DNA of 16,832 bases from an uncultured Victivallales bacterium (lineage in GTDB: Bacteria; Verrucomicrobiota; Lentisphaeria; Oligosphaerales; JAFGRS01): NCBI GenBank assembly GCA_903834675.1, contig CAILKC010000357.1, positions 1 through 16,832 of the forward strand, given 5' to 3'. The translations under genes and the position numbers were made by a program. How positions within the stretch are numbered: position 1 is the first letter of the stretch; each line of letters begins with the position of its first letter. Positions 7,168 through 15,831 of the stretch are shown here, in pieces. A model generated the notes under the pieces. That model was not told where the DNA came from, did not search any database, and saw only the letters and a program-made list of their open reading frames with translations.

Positions 7168-10100
7168 TCACTTTGCGGCGCGGGCTCGGGCCCAGCCGGG
7201 GCGCTCGCGTTCGCGCTCCTGCAGCACCCAGTCCTCGCCGGCGCCGGCCTCGAGGCTGGGCTGCCAGCCCCGGTCGTTCTCGTGGGGCCGGCGGACGATA
7301 CAGCGCTCGACCAGCTCGGCGAGCCGTTTGTAGCCGGGATCATCCTTGCTCTGCCAGGTCACCAGCTGTCCCCAGCCGCCCGCGGCCAGGGCCAAGGGAG
7401 CCATCAGGATGCGGCTCTCGTCGGGCTGGGCCGGGTTGATCAGGGCTCGCTCGGGTTGGGCGGCGATCGCCTCGCCCAGAAGCTCCTTGGCGACCGCACG
7501 CAGTTCCGCCACCGCCTTGGGGTCGAGGCCGCGCTCCTCTACTTTGTTGGGGAACAGGTCACCGTAACACTGGGCATTGAGATCGAGCCACTCGATGATA
7601 CGCAAGAGGCTGTCGCGGTCGAGGTTACAGTCCCCGTGGTGGCGCAGCAGCAGATCGGGGATGGCGCTGCCGTAGGAGTAGAACTCAAAGGGCCGACTGA
7701 AGTTCTTCTCGTCCCACATGTACGCTTTGAGCCCCAGCCGGTGTTCGCCGCGTTTGAGGAGTTCCTGGAAGGACTGCGGCCAGGTTTTGCCGTCGTGGAT
7801 GAGGTTGATGGCGTTGGCCTTGGGCGTGGCGGGTTGGGGGGCTTGGCTGAGCCCATGGCAGCCGATGCAGTAGCGGTCCAGGACGGGCTGCACGGTGCGC
7901 ATGAAGCTGAGTCCGCCGGGGTACTGCGGCCCCGCCGCGGGGGTGAGCTCGAGCGGTTGCCGGTTGGCCGGTCGGCCCGCGTTTGCCAGAGGCGGGCTGG
8001 CGCCGGCCGGTTCATGGCAGCCGACGCAACTGCGGTTCTCGCCTGGCTGCAGGTAGAAAAAGCTCTTCTCGGTCAGGATCGCCCGGCCGTTCTCGTCCAG
8101 GATCTGGATCTGCAGGGCGGTCTGCGCCGGCACCCGGAAGAAGGCCGAGCCATCGGGGTTGAGAGGCACGGTGCCGAGCACCTTCTTCGGGATTTCGACG
8201 GGCACCGTCATGCTGCAGGCGGTGCGGTTGGCGCGGGGTTGAACCCCGAGCGCATTGAGGCGTAGCGCCCGGATCATGCCCGGCTTGATCTTGCCCTCGG
8301 GGTCGTTGCGGGTCAGGTACGCATTCTGGACGAAGAGGGTGCCGTAAGCGGGGGCGCCCGGCGGGCATACCGACGCCAGCACCGGCGGGCGCTGCCGGGG
8401 CCGGATGGCGATCGGCGAGAAGGAGGCGACCTCGGGGTCTTCGTAGAGCAGTTCGCGTCCGCCGGTCGGGTCGACCAGATAGATCCCCCGGTTGGCGGCC
8501 GGCGGGACACTGCCCTGCGGGGTCACGGGGTGGTTGGCGCGGGAGACCAGGAACAGGTCCTCGGTCACCGGGTAGGGGTGACTGTAGTGGGGATTGGGCC
8601 AGCCCTGGGTCTCCGAGTAGGGCGTTTCCGGGGTGACGTGCGTGATGGCTGCCTCGCCATTCTCGCCTTGGGTTGTATCCAAGACCACGGTTGTGCCGGT
8701 GTTGTAGCTATGATGGCCCATGGCCGTGGCGACGACCTTGTGCGTGCCGGGGATGGCCGAGGCCTCGACCATCATCATTGGGTGCAGCATATCATTGCCG
8801 AAGAAATGCGCCGGGCTGGTGCCATCGGGGCGGCACCACCAGAGCTTGTGGAAAAGCATCTCGTGGCGGTTGGTGTACTCCCAGCGGGTGAACAGGATCC
8901 GGCCGTCGTTCAGGACGGCGGGCTCGTACTCGTTCTCATTGCCGAAGGAGAGCTGCTGGATACGGTCGCCCTGGGCGTCGCAGCGGTGCAGGGTCCAGGC
9001 TGGGTTGTAGCGGCCGCCGTGGCAGCGCCCGAAGCTCTGGCAGCGGGTGGAGACAAAGGCGATGCCGTCGTCGGGCAAGTAGCACGGATCGTTGTCCTCG
9101 ATCAGCGCGGTGGCGCGGCCCTCCCAGGTGTCGAAGGGGTCACGCTCGGTGCCGGTGAGCTGGCGGACCCAGGAGCCGTCGAGGGCGGCTTCGTAGAGGA
9201 AGTAGCGTTTCTGGCCGGCGCGGGTGTGGTCGCAGAAGGCGAAGACGAGCTTCTCCGCGTCGTAGTGCAAGTCCGGGTTGCGCACCGCGCCGGCGGGCAG
9301 TTTCCCGGCCAGGATGGGCGTGGCCTCGGGCCGGGCGCTTTTCCATTGGCGCAGCAGGGTCAGCCCCGGGCCGATCCGGCTGTGGCGTCCCAGGTGTTGG
9401 TCGCCGTTATGGCTATAGAGGGTCGGCGGGGTGCGGTTGATCAGGATACGGTCGAAGTCCAGGGCGGGGTGGGACAGGATGATCTGCCGGCGCAGTTCGC
9501 GCGTTTTGGCGTAGAGCGCCATCCCGTCGCCGCCCGCCGCCACCTGCGCGGCCAGGGCCTCAAGCTCGGCGGCAAACTGCGGGCGTGGTGCCGCCTTCTG
9601 CACGTACTCCAGGGTGGCCTGGCAGAGCTTCAGGATGTCCTGGGCTTTGCCGACAAAGGCAGCGGCCGGGGAATCCAGGGTCAGCTTATCCTGGCGCCAC
9701 CCATCGTAGACGACCTCGAGACGCTGCAGGTCGGCGGGGAAGTCCGTAGCCAGGGCTTGCCAGAAGGGGTCGCCGCGGAGCTCGCTGCCGCTGGCGATCT
9801 CGATTTTCTTGTTCTCGACCGTGAACTGTACCGAGCCGCCGCAGCCGGCCGCATCGAGGCCGACCGACGCCTCGAAGGTCACGTACTTCGCCTGCGGCTC
9901 GAGTTCGTACAGCGCCAGGCTCGGGGCATGCGCCCAGAGGTGGTGCGGGAAGACGGTGGCGCCGATGGTGATCTCTTTCGCGCCGGCGAAGAAGCTGCCC
10001 CAGCCCACGCTCACGGCGATCGGGGTGAGGGTGTCGAGCCACACGGAGCTCCCATCGGCCCGCCGCAGCCTGGGGTTGCCCCAGACGGAATGATCACAGC

Positions 10101-10416
10101 CGTTGCCGTCGGGAGTTGGCGAGACCACCAGGGCAAGGAAGGGCTGGCCGGCGATGTCGACCTGCAGTTGCTCCGGGGGATCGCTCTTGTGCAGCACCCG
10201 CGAGGTGACCGGTTGCCAGCCGGCCGCGGGCACGTCCCCGTTGGCGGCGCGCCTGATCGTCTCCGGGTGGGCCTTGGCGACGAGCGACGCCCGCAGGGTG
10301 CTTTCCCAGGTATCCTGTTTCTGATAGTAGGGAGGCGCGGCCGACCACGAGACCGCCCCGGCGAGCAGCCAGAGGAAGGCAAGTGTGGTTGGGGTGAATG
10401 GCCGCTGTAGGCTCAA
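7168..10416 (-). CDS. Secreted HzsA-related protein: NPCBM-like domain, PD40/TolB-like propeller, two c-type haem sites
   Basis: About 1,080 residues. Order: signal peptide ('TTLAFLWLLAGAVSWSA'); an NPCBM-like carbohydrate-binding module ('EITIGATVFPHHLWAHAPSL', 'VTFEASVGLDAAGCGGSVQF'); a charged helical linker; a beta-propeller like TolB/PD40 and the middle domain of hydrazine synthase alpha ('DNDPCYLPDDGIAFVSTRC', 'YEPAVLNDGRILFTRWEY'); and a cytochrome-like end with CVGCH (codons at 8014-8028) and CIGCH (7855-7869, in 'VQPVLDRYCIGCHGL'). Two covalent haems c in the periplasm or outside are expected. NPCBM suggests glycan binding. Anammox hydrazine synthesis is not implied, since such homologues are common in other PVC bacteria. 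The start is uncertain: the frame stays open to a GTG at 10551, but that lacks a Shine-Dalgarno and would put about 45 unconvincing residues before the signal peptide; TTG at 10416 is chosen because it opens the signal peptide. Followed after 13 bases by the S15 hydrolase. Confidence 0.85.
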   Translation of the reverse strand: MSLQRPFTPTTLAFLWLLAGAVSWSAAPPYYQKQDTWESTLRASLVAKAHPETIRRAANGDVPAAGWQPVTSRVLHKSDPPEQLQVDIAGQPFLALVVSPTPDGNGCDHSVWGNPRLRRADGSSVWLDTLTPIAVSVGWGSFFAGAKEITIGATVFPHHLWAHAPSLALYELEPQAKYVTFEASVGLDAAGCGGSVQFTVENKKIEIASGSELRGDPFWQALATDFPADLQRLEVVYDGWRQDKLTLDSPAAAFVGKAQDILKLCQATLEYVQKAAPRPQFAAELEALAAQVAAGGDGMALYAKTRELRRQIILSHPALDFDRILINRTPPTLYSHNGDQHLGRHSRIGPGLTLLRQWKSARPEATPILAGKLPAGAVRNPDLHYDAEKLVFAFCDHTRAGQKRYFLYEAALDGSWVRQLTGTERDPFDTWEGRATALIEDNDPCYLPDDGIAFVSTRCQSFGRCHGGRYNPAWTLHRCDAQGDRIQQLSFGNENEYEPAVLNDGRILFTRWEYTNRHEMLFHKLWWCRPDGTSPAHFFGNDMLHPMMMVEASAIPGTHKVVATAMGHHSYNTGTTVVLDTTQGENGEAAITHVTPETPYSETQGWPNPHYSHPYPVTEDLFLVSRANHPVTPQGSVPPAANRGIYLVDPTGGRELLYEDPEVASFSPIAIRPRQRPPVLASVCPPGAPAYGTLFVQNAYLTRNDPEGKIKPGMIRALRLNALGVQPRANRTACSMTVPVEIPKKVLGTVPLNPDGSAFFRVPAQTALQIQILDENGRAILTEKSFFYLQPGENRSCVGCHEPAGASPPLANAGRPANRQPLELTPAAGPQYPGGLSFMRTVQPVLDRYCIGCHGLSQAPQPATPKANAINLIHDGKTWPQSFQELLKRGEHRLGLKAYMWDEKNFSRPFEFYSYGSAIPDLLLRHHGDCNLDRDSLLRIIEWLDLNAQCYGDLFPNKVEERGLDPKAVAELRAVAKELLGEAIAAQPERALINPAQPDESRILMAPLALAAGGWGQLVTWQSKDDPGYKRLAELVERCIVRRPHENDRGWQPSLEAGAGEDWVLQERERERPGWARARAAK

Positions 10417-10666
10417 AAGAATCCCGTTCTCGGCCCTGACCGGGCGGACGCCAGACGTACTGCCGCGCGCGCTGCCAGGCACTCCGCCTGCCACCGTTCG
10501 GGGCGCGGCTTGGTCTCGGGTAGTATACAGCCAGGGCCAACGACGGGCCACGGACGCGACGAAACGGCCAGGGCTGTTTCAAGAAACGACCGTCGTCGTC
10601 CCGCAGGCCGTGAAAGCGGCGTTGACGGGCCGAGTCCGCGGCCCTCTGCCGCACGCAGTCCATGGC
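10417..10666. other. Intergenic leader between the transglutaminase-like and haem-protein genes
   Basis: This 250-base gap precedes the haem-protein gene on the minus strand. On that strand it has TATACT (10522-10527), a good -10 match without a convincing -35 at 17-18 bases. It also has a 6-bp stem GGGCCG/CGGCCC (10627-10632 with 10639-10644) without a T-run. A separate promoter for the last two genes of the block is possible but weakly supported. The exact right end of the leader depends on the uncertain TTG start at 10416. Confidence 0.4.
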
Positions 10667-13405
10667 CTACGGCGTCACTTTCAACCTGAAACTCTGTTCT
10701 GCCCGGCCTTTGAGCTGGTTGGTGACGACGAGCGTAACCGGCGCCTCGCCGACGGCGAGGGGGGTGCCGCTGAGTTCGCCGGTCTCGGGGTTACAGCGCA
10801 ACCAGGCGGGCCCTGCGGCCAGCTCGAAGCGGTTGACCTCGCTATCCCAGAGCTTCGTGGTCGGGGCGGCTTCGCGGTACTGCACATCGCCCAGCGAGGT
10901 CAGCACCCCGGGGGTGTAGGCGAAGGGCTGGCCGACGCGGGCGCCGACAAGCGGGCGGCTCCAGAGGTGCGGGTGGGGCAACTCCGCGTAGGCCGAACTG
11001 ATGCTCTCGACCCCTTGCGCGTCCACCGCCACAACCCGGTAGAAACAGCGGTTCTGGTTGGCCATAGTCGGCGTCGGAGTGACCACCATTACTTCGGTCT
11101 TCGCCGTCCGCCCCAGCAGATTCGCGGGCACCTTGCCGCGGGTGTAGCCGGAGTAGGCCTCGTCGTGCTCGGGGAAGCCCTTTTCGTCCGAGCCATAGAC
11201 CTTGTAGGCCACGGGCCGCTCGCCGCGGGGGTTGGGCTTCCAGCGCAGCACGAGCTCATCGCCGCGGGGTTCAGCGCGCACCTCGAGTGGCGCCATAGGT
11301 CCCTGCCAACGGAAGGTCCAGGTCGGCGACCAGGCACTCCAGAGGCCCTGGGCCGAGCGCGCTCGGACACGCCAGTAGTACAGGGTTTCCGGCGCAAACA
11401 TGCCCCGGTAGGGGATGCTCCAGGAGGTCTCCTTGATGACCACGTCGTAGTTCGGTCGGTACGGCACGCGGAAGTCCGGCCGGAGGCTGACCTGGAGGTG
11501 GTAGGAGAGGGCGCCCGGGGCCGTCGGCCAGGCGAAGGTAGTGAAGGTTTCGCGCAGGGTAGCGCCAGGGGTGGGCGAGAGGGGGGCTGCGGGCGGCTCG
11601 GGGATGGTGACGTCGTCGCACTCCTGCCAGCGCTGGGTGATCGAGACGCGCCGCGGGCCGTCGTTGAGGTCCGTGTAGACCATGGGGTTGTCCCCCAGGC
11701 GCAGGCGGGGCAGTGAGAGCGGCGCGGCCATGACATCGGTCTCCAGGCGCAGTTCGGCCAGGCCGCTGCCGTGGCTGCCGGGGGCACTGTGCAGCCCGAC
11801 GATCACCTTGTAGGCATACTTGGCGGGGGCGAGATGCGTCTGCAAGGCCTCGTCGAGTGACACCTTCTGGCTCACCTGGCCAGGCCCGCTGCCCTGCCAG
11901 AGCCGTTTCGGCGCCGCCTCGCCAAGCTGGAGGCTGACGGAGAAGGTGTCCAGCGCCGTGGCCCCGACGAACCCGGCCTGTACCGTGCCGCCGGCGATGA
12001 CCCAGGGAGACTTGACCTCGTACACCAATTGCGCTTCGGGCGTCGTTCCTGCCAAGGCCACCGGGCCCTCACCGGCCACGAGGTCGCGCTCCGCCGCCAG
12101 GCCTTCCCGGTAGGCCGCCGCCGTCAGCCTCGGCACGTAGGTCAGCTTCGAGTTGCCAAAGTACGAGGGCTTGAGGTCCCACTCCTTGCTGTAGCAGGCG
12201 TATTTGCCGAGGTTGTCCCAGCGCAGTTCGACCTGCTCCCCCGGGCGCAGGACGTAGTCCATGGTGTGCCCCTGCACAAAGAGGCTGACCCGGGTGTCGT
12301 CCGGCCCAAATAGCGCCGCGTTGAGTTCACTGCTGTCCCAACCGCCGAATTCGGGCCCGTAGTAGATCTCGCGGCGGACGAGGTCGTGGTCCTGGGCGCA
12401 GGCGTCGCCGCTGAGGGGCGCGGCGTTATCGCGGTCGAGGTGGAAGGCGCTCTCGTCGATGTCGAGGAACTGGAAGGTGCCGTCGACCATGGTTTCGCCC
12501 TGCACATGGCCGTTGAGGGCGCGCACAAAGGGGTCCTCGGGGTTGGTCGGCTTGCCCAGGCCGGCGGCGAGGAAGATGACGGCGCTGCCGTAGCCCACAT
12601 CGTCGCAAAGGTTCAGCCCGTACGAGTTGAACAGCTTCACGGGATCGTGGAACTCATCGTCGGGGAAGAGGGGGATACTGTGGTAGCGGTTCTGCCGGGC
12701 GCTCTCCCAGATGAACAGCGCCTTGTCCTGCTGGGTCGTGGCCCCGCGGGTGAAATCGGCCACCAGGCTCTCGAGCGTGCCCCAGTCGCCCTGGTCATTG
12801 GCGATCAGCTTGGGCCAGCGTACCGGCGTGTCGCCGAGATTGGCGATCGTCACCGAGAGGTTCGGTTGGAAGGCGACGCGGAAGCCATCGCTACGTCGGC
12901 TGCGGCCGTTCTCGAAGTCCACTTTGCCGCCGAGGCGGACGGTGTAGGCGTGGCGCGCCGCGGTGATCACCTCGGTATGCTCATGCACCGCGCCACTGGC
13001 CACCAGGGGCCCCGACAGGTCATTCAGCGGGTTGGCCGAGACAATCTCGTAAAGGCGGCCGTTCGAGCGCGGGTCGGAGTTGTCGCTGGCACTCATGTAC
13101 AGCCCGGTACGAGTCCAGTGCGAGTAGCGCCCGGCACCCAGCTTGCGGATGTCATCATGGAGGGCACGAGCGGGGCCCAGTGCCTTGCCGTCCTCCAGCA
13201 GCATCACCTGCGAGGTACTTCCGGTCTCCCGGTCGCCCTCTTCACCGAAATCCAGGCTGGCGATGTAGCAGAAGCCGAGCTCAGGGCGGAATACCTCGGC
13301 AGGGACCACGGCCCGGATGCGGGGCGGCGCCTCCGCTCCGGCCGTCGCGCTGGCGACGGCCAGAGCGACCAGCAGCGGGAGTATGAGCCGGGTCGTGCTA
13401 CGCAT
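10667..13405 (-). CDS. Secreted transglutaminase-like protein with C-terminal FN3/Ig-like modules
   Basis: 912 residues from the ATG at 13405, which opens a clear signal peptide ('MRSTTRLILPLLVALAVASA', cleavage near 'AGAEA'). Residues about 225-330 look like a transglutaminase-like (papain-fold) domain: 'QQDKALFIWESARQNRYHS', 'SYGLNLCDDVGYGSAVIFLA' with candidate catalytic Cys267, 'NGHVQGE' with His300 and 'FQFLDIDES' with Asp315. The order Cys-His-Asp and spacing fit the family, so it may be an active cysteine protease or peptide-modifying enzyme, but the domain is divergent. From about residue 635 there are two fibronectin-III-like modules ('YYWRVRARSAQGLWSAWSPTW', 'VLRWKPNP...CFYRVVAVDAQGVES') and a terminal putative-Ig domain ('GPAWLRCNPETGELSGTP'), usual for extracellular enzymes. 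GGAGGA at 13412-13417, 6 bases upstream, decides the start. It follows the membrane-protein gene by 56 bases. Confidence 0.75.
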   Translation of the reverse strand: MRSTTRLILPLLVALAVASATAGAEAPPRIRAVVPAEVFRPELGFCYIASLDFGEEGDRETGSTSQVMLLEDGKALGPARALHDDIRKLGAGRYSHWTRTGLYMSASDNSDPRSNGRLYEIVSANPLNDLSGPLVASGAVHEHTEVITAARHAYTVRLGGKVDFENGRSRRSDGFRVAFQPNLSVTIANLGDTPVRWPKLIANDQGDWGTLESLVADFTRGATTQQDKALFIWESARQNRYHSIPLFPDDEFHDPVKLFNSYGLNLCDDVGYGSAVIFLAAGLGKPTNPEDPFVRALNGHVQGETMVDGTFQFLDIDESAFHLDRDNAAPLSGDACAQDHDLVRREIYYGPEFGGWDSSELNAALFGPDDTRVSLFVQGHTMDYVLRPGEQVELRWDNLGKYACYSKEWDLKPSYFGNSKLTYVPRLTAAAYREGLAAERDLVAGEGPVALAGTTPEAQLVYEVKSPWVIAGGTVQAGFVGATALDTFSVSLQLGEAAPKRLWQGSGPGQVSQKVSLDEALQTHLAPAKYAYKVIVGLHSAPGSHGSGLAELRLETDVMAAPLSLPRLRLGDNPMVYTDLNDGPRRVSITQRWQECDDVTIPEPPAAPLSPTPGATLRETFTTFAWPTAPGALSYHLQVSLRPDFRVPYRPNYDVVIKETSWSIPYRGMFAPETLYYWRVRARSAQGLWSAWSPTWTFRWQGPMAPLEVRAEPRGDELVLRWKPNPRGERPVAYKVYGSDEKGFPEHDEAYSGYTRGKVPANLLGRTAKTEVMVVTPTPTMANQNRCFYRVVAVDAQGVESISSAYAELPHPHLWSRPLVGARVGQPFAYTPGVLTSLGDVQYREAAPTTKLWDSEVNRFELAAGPAWLRCNPETGELSGTPLAVGEAPVTLVVTNQLKGRAEQSFRLKVTP

Positions 13406-13411
13406 GGCGAT

Positions 13412-13417
13412 TCCTCC
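13412..13417 (-). promoter_or_regulatory. Ribosome binding site deciding the transglutaminase-like start
   Basis: The minus strand reads GGAGGA, then 6 bases, then ATG at 13405. The frame is open further upstream, but that extension would overlap the upstream membrane-protein gene and place the signal peptide 73 residues inside the protein. The strong Shine-Dalgarno settles the choice. Confidence 0.85.
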
Positions 13418-13461
13418 GTCTGGGTTGTGGTTTCGCGTCTCAGGACTCCGCCTGCCCAGGC

Positions 13462-15339
13462 TCACCCCGCTGGCCGAAACACGTAGTAGTGAAAGTACGT
13501 ATTGATGAAAGCGCCTGCCGCTGCCAGCGCCCGACTGGGGTCCGTCTGCTCGCCGGAAGGAGCTACGACAGCGGCGAATTGCTTGAATTCCGCCCGAACC
13601 TCGGACCTCACCTGAGAACTCCACCGCGGGACCTCCCTGCCTGTCCGGACCTCATGCAGCAGCACGGCTTCCTGGTAATGCCGGGGCAGGGCGGGAGAGC
13701 CGAAGGCCTCGGTGCGCGGCAGGGCCCGGATGAAGCCCTCCAAGTTACGCGCAATCAGGTACTGCGCCATCAGGTACTCAAAGGCCATCCGATTCCGGGG
13801 GTTCTCCTCGAGTTGGGCAAGGCAACGCTCCTCCAGCGGTCGCATGGCGACGTTGCTGTCCTGGCGCGAGGGCAGGTTTGCCCGTATCCTGGCGACCTCT
13901 TCGCCGTCCATGAGTTCATCTGGAGAACGGGCCAGGGTTGCCAACCCAGCTTTCGCCCAGCTTCGCGCCACCGGGTCTCGGCAGAGGGCATGCAGAAAGA
14001 TCTTGGCGACCTCGGGACGGCGCTTCACCAGATTCACCAGGACGAGCTGCTTAAGGATGCAGGGGTGAGGACCATAGACCTCCAGGGCTTCATGGGCCAC
14101 GTGCTCCGCCTCGTTGACCAGGCCCATCTCCAGGTTGGCAGGCCCAATGTAAAATACCGATTTTGGCCGTTCCGAGTAGTAGTACGCATTCGAACAACTG
14201 GCAAAGGCCATGCCCAGGTTCAAACTCAGCGGGCTTTGTGCAAACGCAAACAGCGAGTCTCCCATCTTGCCGGTGTGGTAGAGCGCCAGATCGACCGCGT
14301 AGGACACATCGAGGGTGAAACGGTCGCTCGGTAGCTTCGCCGCCTCGACCAAAACACGCTCCCACTCGCGGGAACGGCAATGCTGCATCACCGCCATCCG
14401 CCGGGCGCTGCCCGGAGACCAGGCGGCCGCAACCAGCGCCACCACGGCGCCGCTCCCGACCAGCGCCCGCCAACCCGGCGAGAGCCTGCCCCAGCCGAAA
14501 CGTTGAGCGAGACGAGACCGTCTTGCGACGCGGCCCTCGGTCGCGGCGTGGTCACGCTTCAGAAAAAGCATAAAGGCAGGGACCAGCGCCAGCCCGTAAA
14601 GCAGGAAGAGGGCGAAGTCACCCTCCAGCCGGGATGCATCGCTGTAGGGCAGCAGGCGCGTTGCTGCCTCCGGCAGCGGCAGGCCGAGATATAGGCATCC
14701 GAGGGCAACCGGGAGGAGGAGACCGCAGAGCAAGAGCAGCGCCGCTAGCCTCGCCTGCCGCCGCTGCTGATACTCGACCGCCGAGATCGACAGGACGCAC
14801 ACGTAGGCGGGTCCGGCGCACAGCCAGTAGCCCACCCCCAGCAGCCCGATCGCGACGCCGGCCCGGCGCCACGACGCCAGGGAGCCGATCCAGGGATGGG
14901 CATACGCCGCCGCGCCCAGCCCCGCCAGCGCCAGAGCCGTGATGCAGTCCAGGCCAAACCCGTACCGCGTCCACACCAGAACGCTGGCCAGTACCGGAAG
15001 GAACCCCCAGCCCAGGGCCCGCTTCCCTGCGGCATAGCGCAGGTACAGGCCATAGCCCCACCCCAGCCCCAGTGCCAGCACGGTGAACGCCCCAGCGCCG
15101 AGCCAGCGGTTCGCACACGCCTGAGCCAGATAGGCGGCTACGTACTGGCTTGCTCCACCGGGTCGAGAAAGGAAGGGCCGCAGGAATTCCAGCCCATAGT
15201 GAAAGGCCGGAAAGTAGTCGCCGTGCTCGTAAAAGACCGAGGGATCCACCAGCACGCCCAGGTAGACGCACACGGCCACCGCCCCGGCCAGCGCCAGCAC
15301 GACCGGGTTCGCGGCCAGTCTTGTCAACCACTTGCTCAC
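13462..15339 (-). CDS. Polytopic inner-membrane protein with soluble helical tail, DUF6057-like
   Basis: 625 residues. The first half has about eight hydrophobic segments, among them 'PVVLALAGAVAVCVYLGVLV' (12-31), 'AGVAIGLLGVGYWLCAG', 'LAALLLLCGLLLPVALGCLY', 'FALFLLYGLALVPAFMLFL' and 'ALVGSGAVVALVAAAW'. The second half, about 300 residues, is soluble and helical with TPR-like character ('GLVNEAEHVAHEALEVYG', 'LVKRRPEVAKIFLHALCRD'). The 'FLRPFLSRPGGASQYVAAYL' stretch after the first segment and the 'FINTYFHYYVF' end recall DUF6057, a family of unknown function best known from Bacteroidota; this match is from memory and tentative. The start codon is GTG, with GGGGTGAG at 15348-15355 eight bases upstream. 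It is the first gene of the minus-strand block, 56 bases ahead of the transglutaminase-like gene. No catalytic motif is recognised. Confidence 0.75.
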   Translation of the reverse strand: MSKWLTRLAANPVVLALAGAVAVCVYLGVLVDPSVFYEHGDYFPAFHYGLEFLRPFLSRPGGASQYVAAYLAQACANRWLGAGAFTVLALGLGWGYGLYLRYAAGKRALGWGFLPVLASVLVWTRYGFGLDCITALALAGLGAAAYAHPWIGSLASWRRAGVAIGLLGVGYWLCAGPAYVCVLSISAVEYQQRRQARLAALLLLCGLLLPVALGCLYLGLPLPEAATRLLPYSDASRLEGDFALFLLYGLALVPAFMLFLKRDHAATEGRVARRSRLAQRFGWGRLSPGWRALVGSGAVVALVAAAWSPGSARRMAVMQHCRSREWERVLVEAAKLPSDRFTLDVSYAVDLALYHTGKMGDSLFAFAQSPLSLNLGMAFASCSNAYYYSERPKSVFYIGPANLEMGLVNEAEHVAHEALEVYGPHPCILKQLVLVNLVKRRPEVAKIFLHALCRDPVARSWAKAGLATLARSPDELMDGEEVARIRANLPSRQDSNVAMRPLEERCLAQLEENPRNRMAFEYLMAQYLIARNLEGFIRALPRTEAFGSPALPRHYQEAVLLHEVRTGREVPRWSSQVRSEVRAEFKQFAAVVAPSGEQTDPSRALAAAGAFINTYFHYYVFRPAG

Positions 15340-15512
15340 GCGCTTGACTCACCCCATCCGACGAACCTGCGCAACCACAGAACCCTCGCATTCTCGCTGG
15401 GCCTACAAGAGTACCGCGGCGGCGTCCACTGTGCAAGGACGAAGAGGGGATCGGGGCGCACGTCAGTTCCGTAGGGGCTTGCTTGTCAGAAACTTGACCG
15501 TGATCTTCGGCC

Positions 15513-15785
15513 TGTCCAGCCGCCGTCCGGGGGCTCGGCTGAACCCTTGTATGAGACTTGTAGCAACCTCGTATGACACCAGGCGCTTCCCATTCCGCCC
15601 TTCGTCCGCCGCGGCGGACGAAGGGCGTTGGTGGGCGCCGCTGCGTCGGCGCCGCGGCGGCCACGCAGGGCCGCCCTCCAGGCGATTCGGCACGTACCGG
15701 CCGGATCGGAAAGGGAACCGTGGCGGCAAGTCTCATTCTGGTATGTCCGGCCGCCAAGCCGGGCGCTCGGCTGCCCCCTGAACCC
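15513..15785. repeat. Imperfect direct repeat flanking an inverted-repeat-bounded segment
   Basis: TGTCC(A/G)GCCGCC...GCTCGGCTG...AACCC occurs at 15513-15545 and again at 15744-15785, the second with a few extra bases. Between them, ATGAGACTTG (15551-15560) is matched by its exact reverse complement CAAGTCTCAT (15727-15736). A second inverted pair, TTCCCATTCCG (15587-15597) and CGGAAAGGGAA (15707-15717), matches at 10 of 11 positions. The nesting resembles a small non-autonomous mobile or palindromic repeat, but no target-site duplication is certain. Confidence 0.55.
15596..15627. repeat. Perfect 32-bp palindrome
   Basis: The left arm CGCCCTTCGTCCGCCG (15596-15611) is followed with no spacer by its exact reverse complement (15612-15627). 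Flanking bases do not extend the symmetry. As RNA it would form a long GC stem with a minimal loop. No T-run follows, so it is not a typical terminator. Similar GC-rich palindromes are dispersed in several PVC genomes, as far as I recall. Confidence 0.9.
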
Positions 15786-15831
15786 TCCCCTGCTTCTCTT
15801 GAAAAAACGCTGAAATAACCCCTCGGTGTCT

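Noticed and set aside
7155..7343. An N-terminal extension of the S15 hydrolase to 7343
   Set aside because: It would overlap the upstream gene by over 170 bases and bury a clear signal peptide and Shine-Dalgarno.
8530..10410. A 626-codon open frame on the plus strand opposite the haem-protein gene
   Set aside because: It is antisense to the NPCBM and propeller coding region, is Val/Gly/Ala-rich and has no recognisable domain. The opposite strand carries all family motifs.
10417..10551. A GTG start at 10551 for the haem protein
   Set aside because: No Shine-Dalgarno, 45 unconvincing residues before the signal peptide, and a TATACT promoter-like hexamer within it. Not fully excluded, because the chosen TTG also has a weak ribosome binding site.
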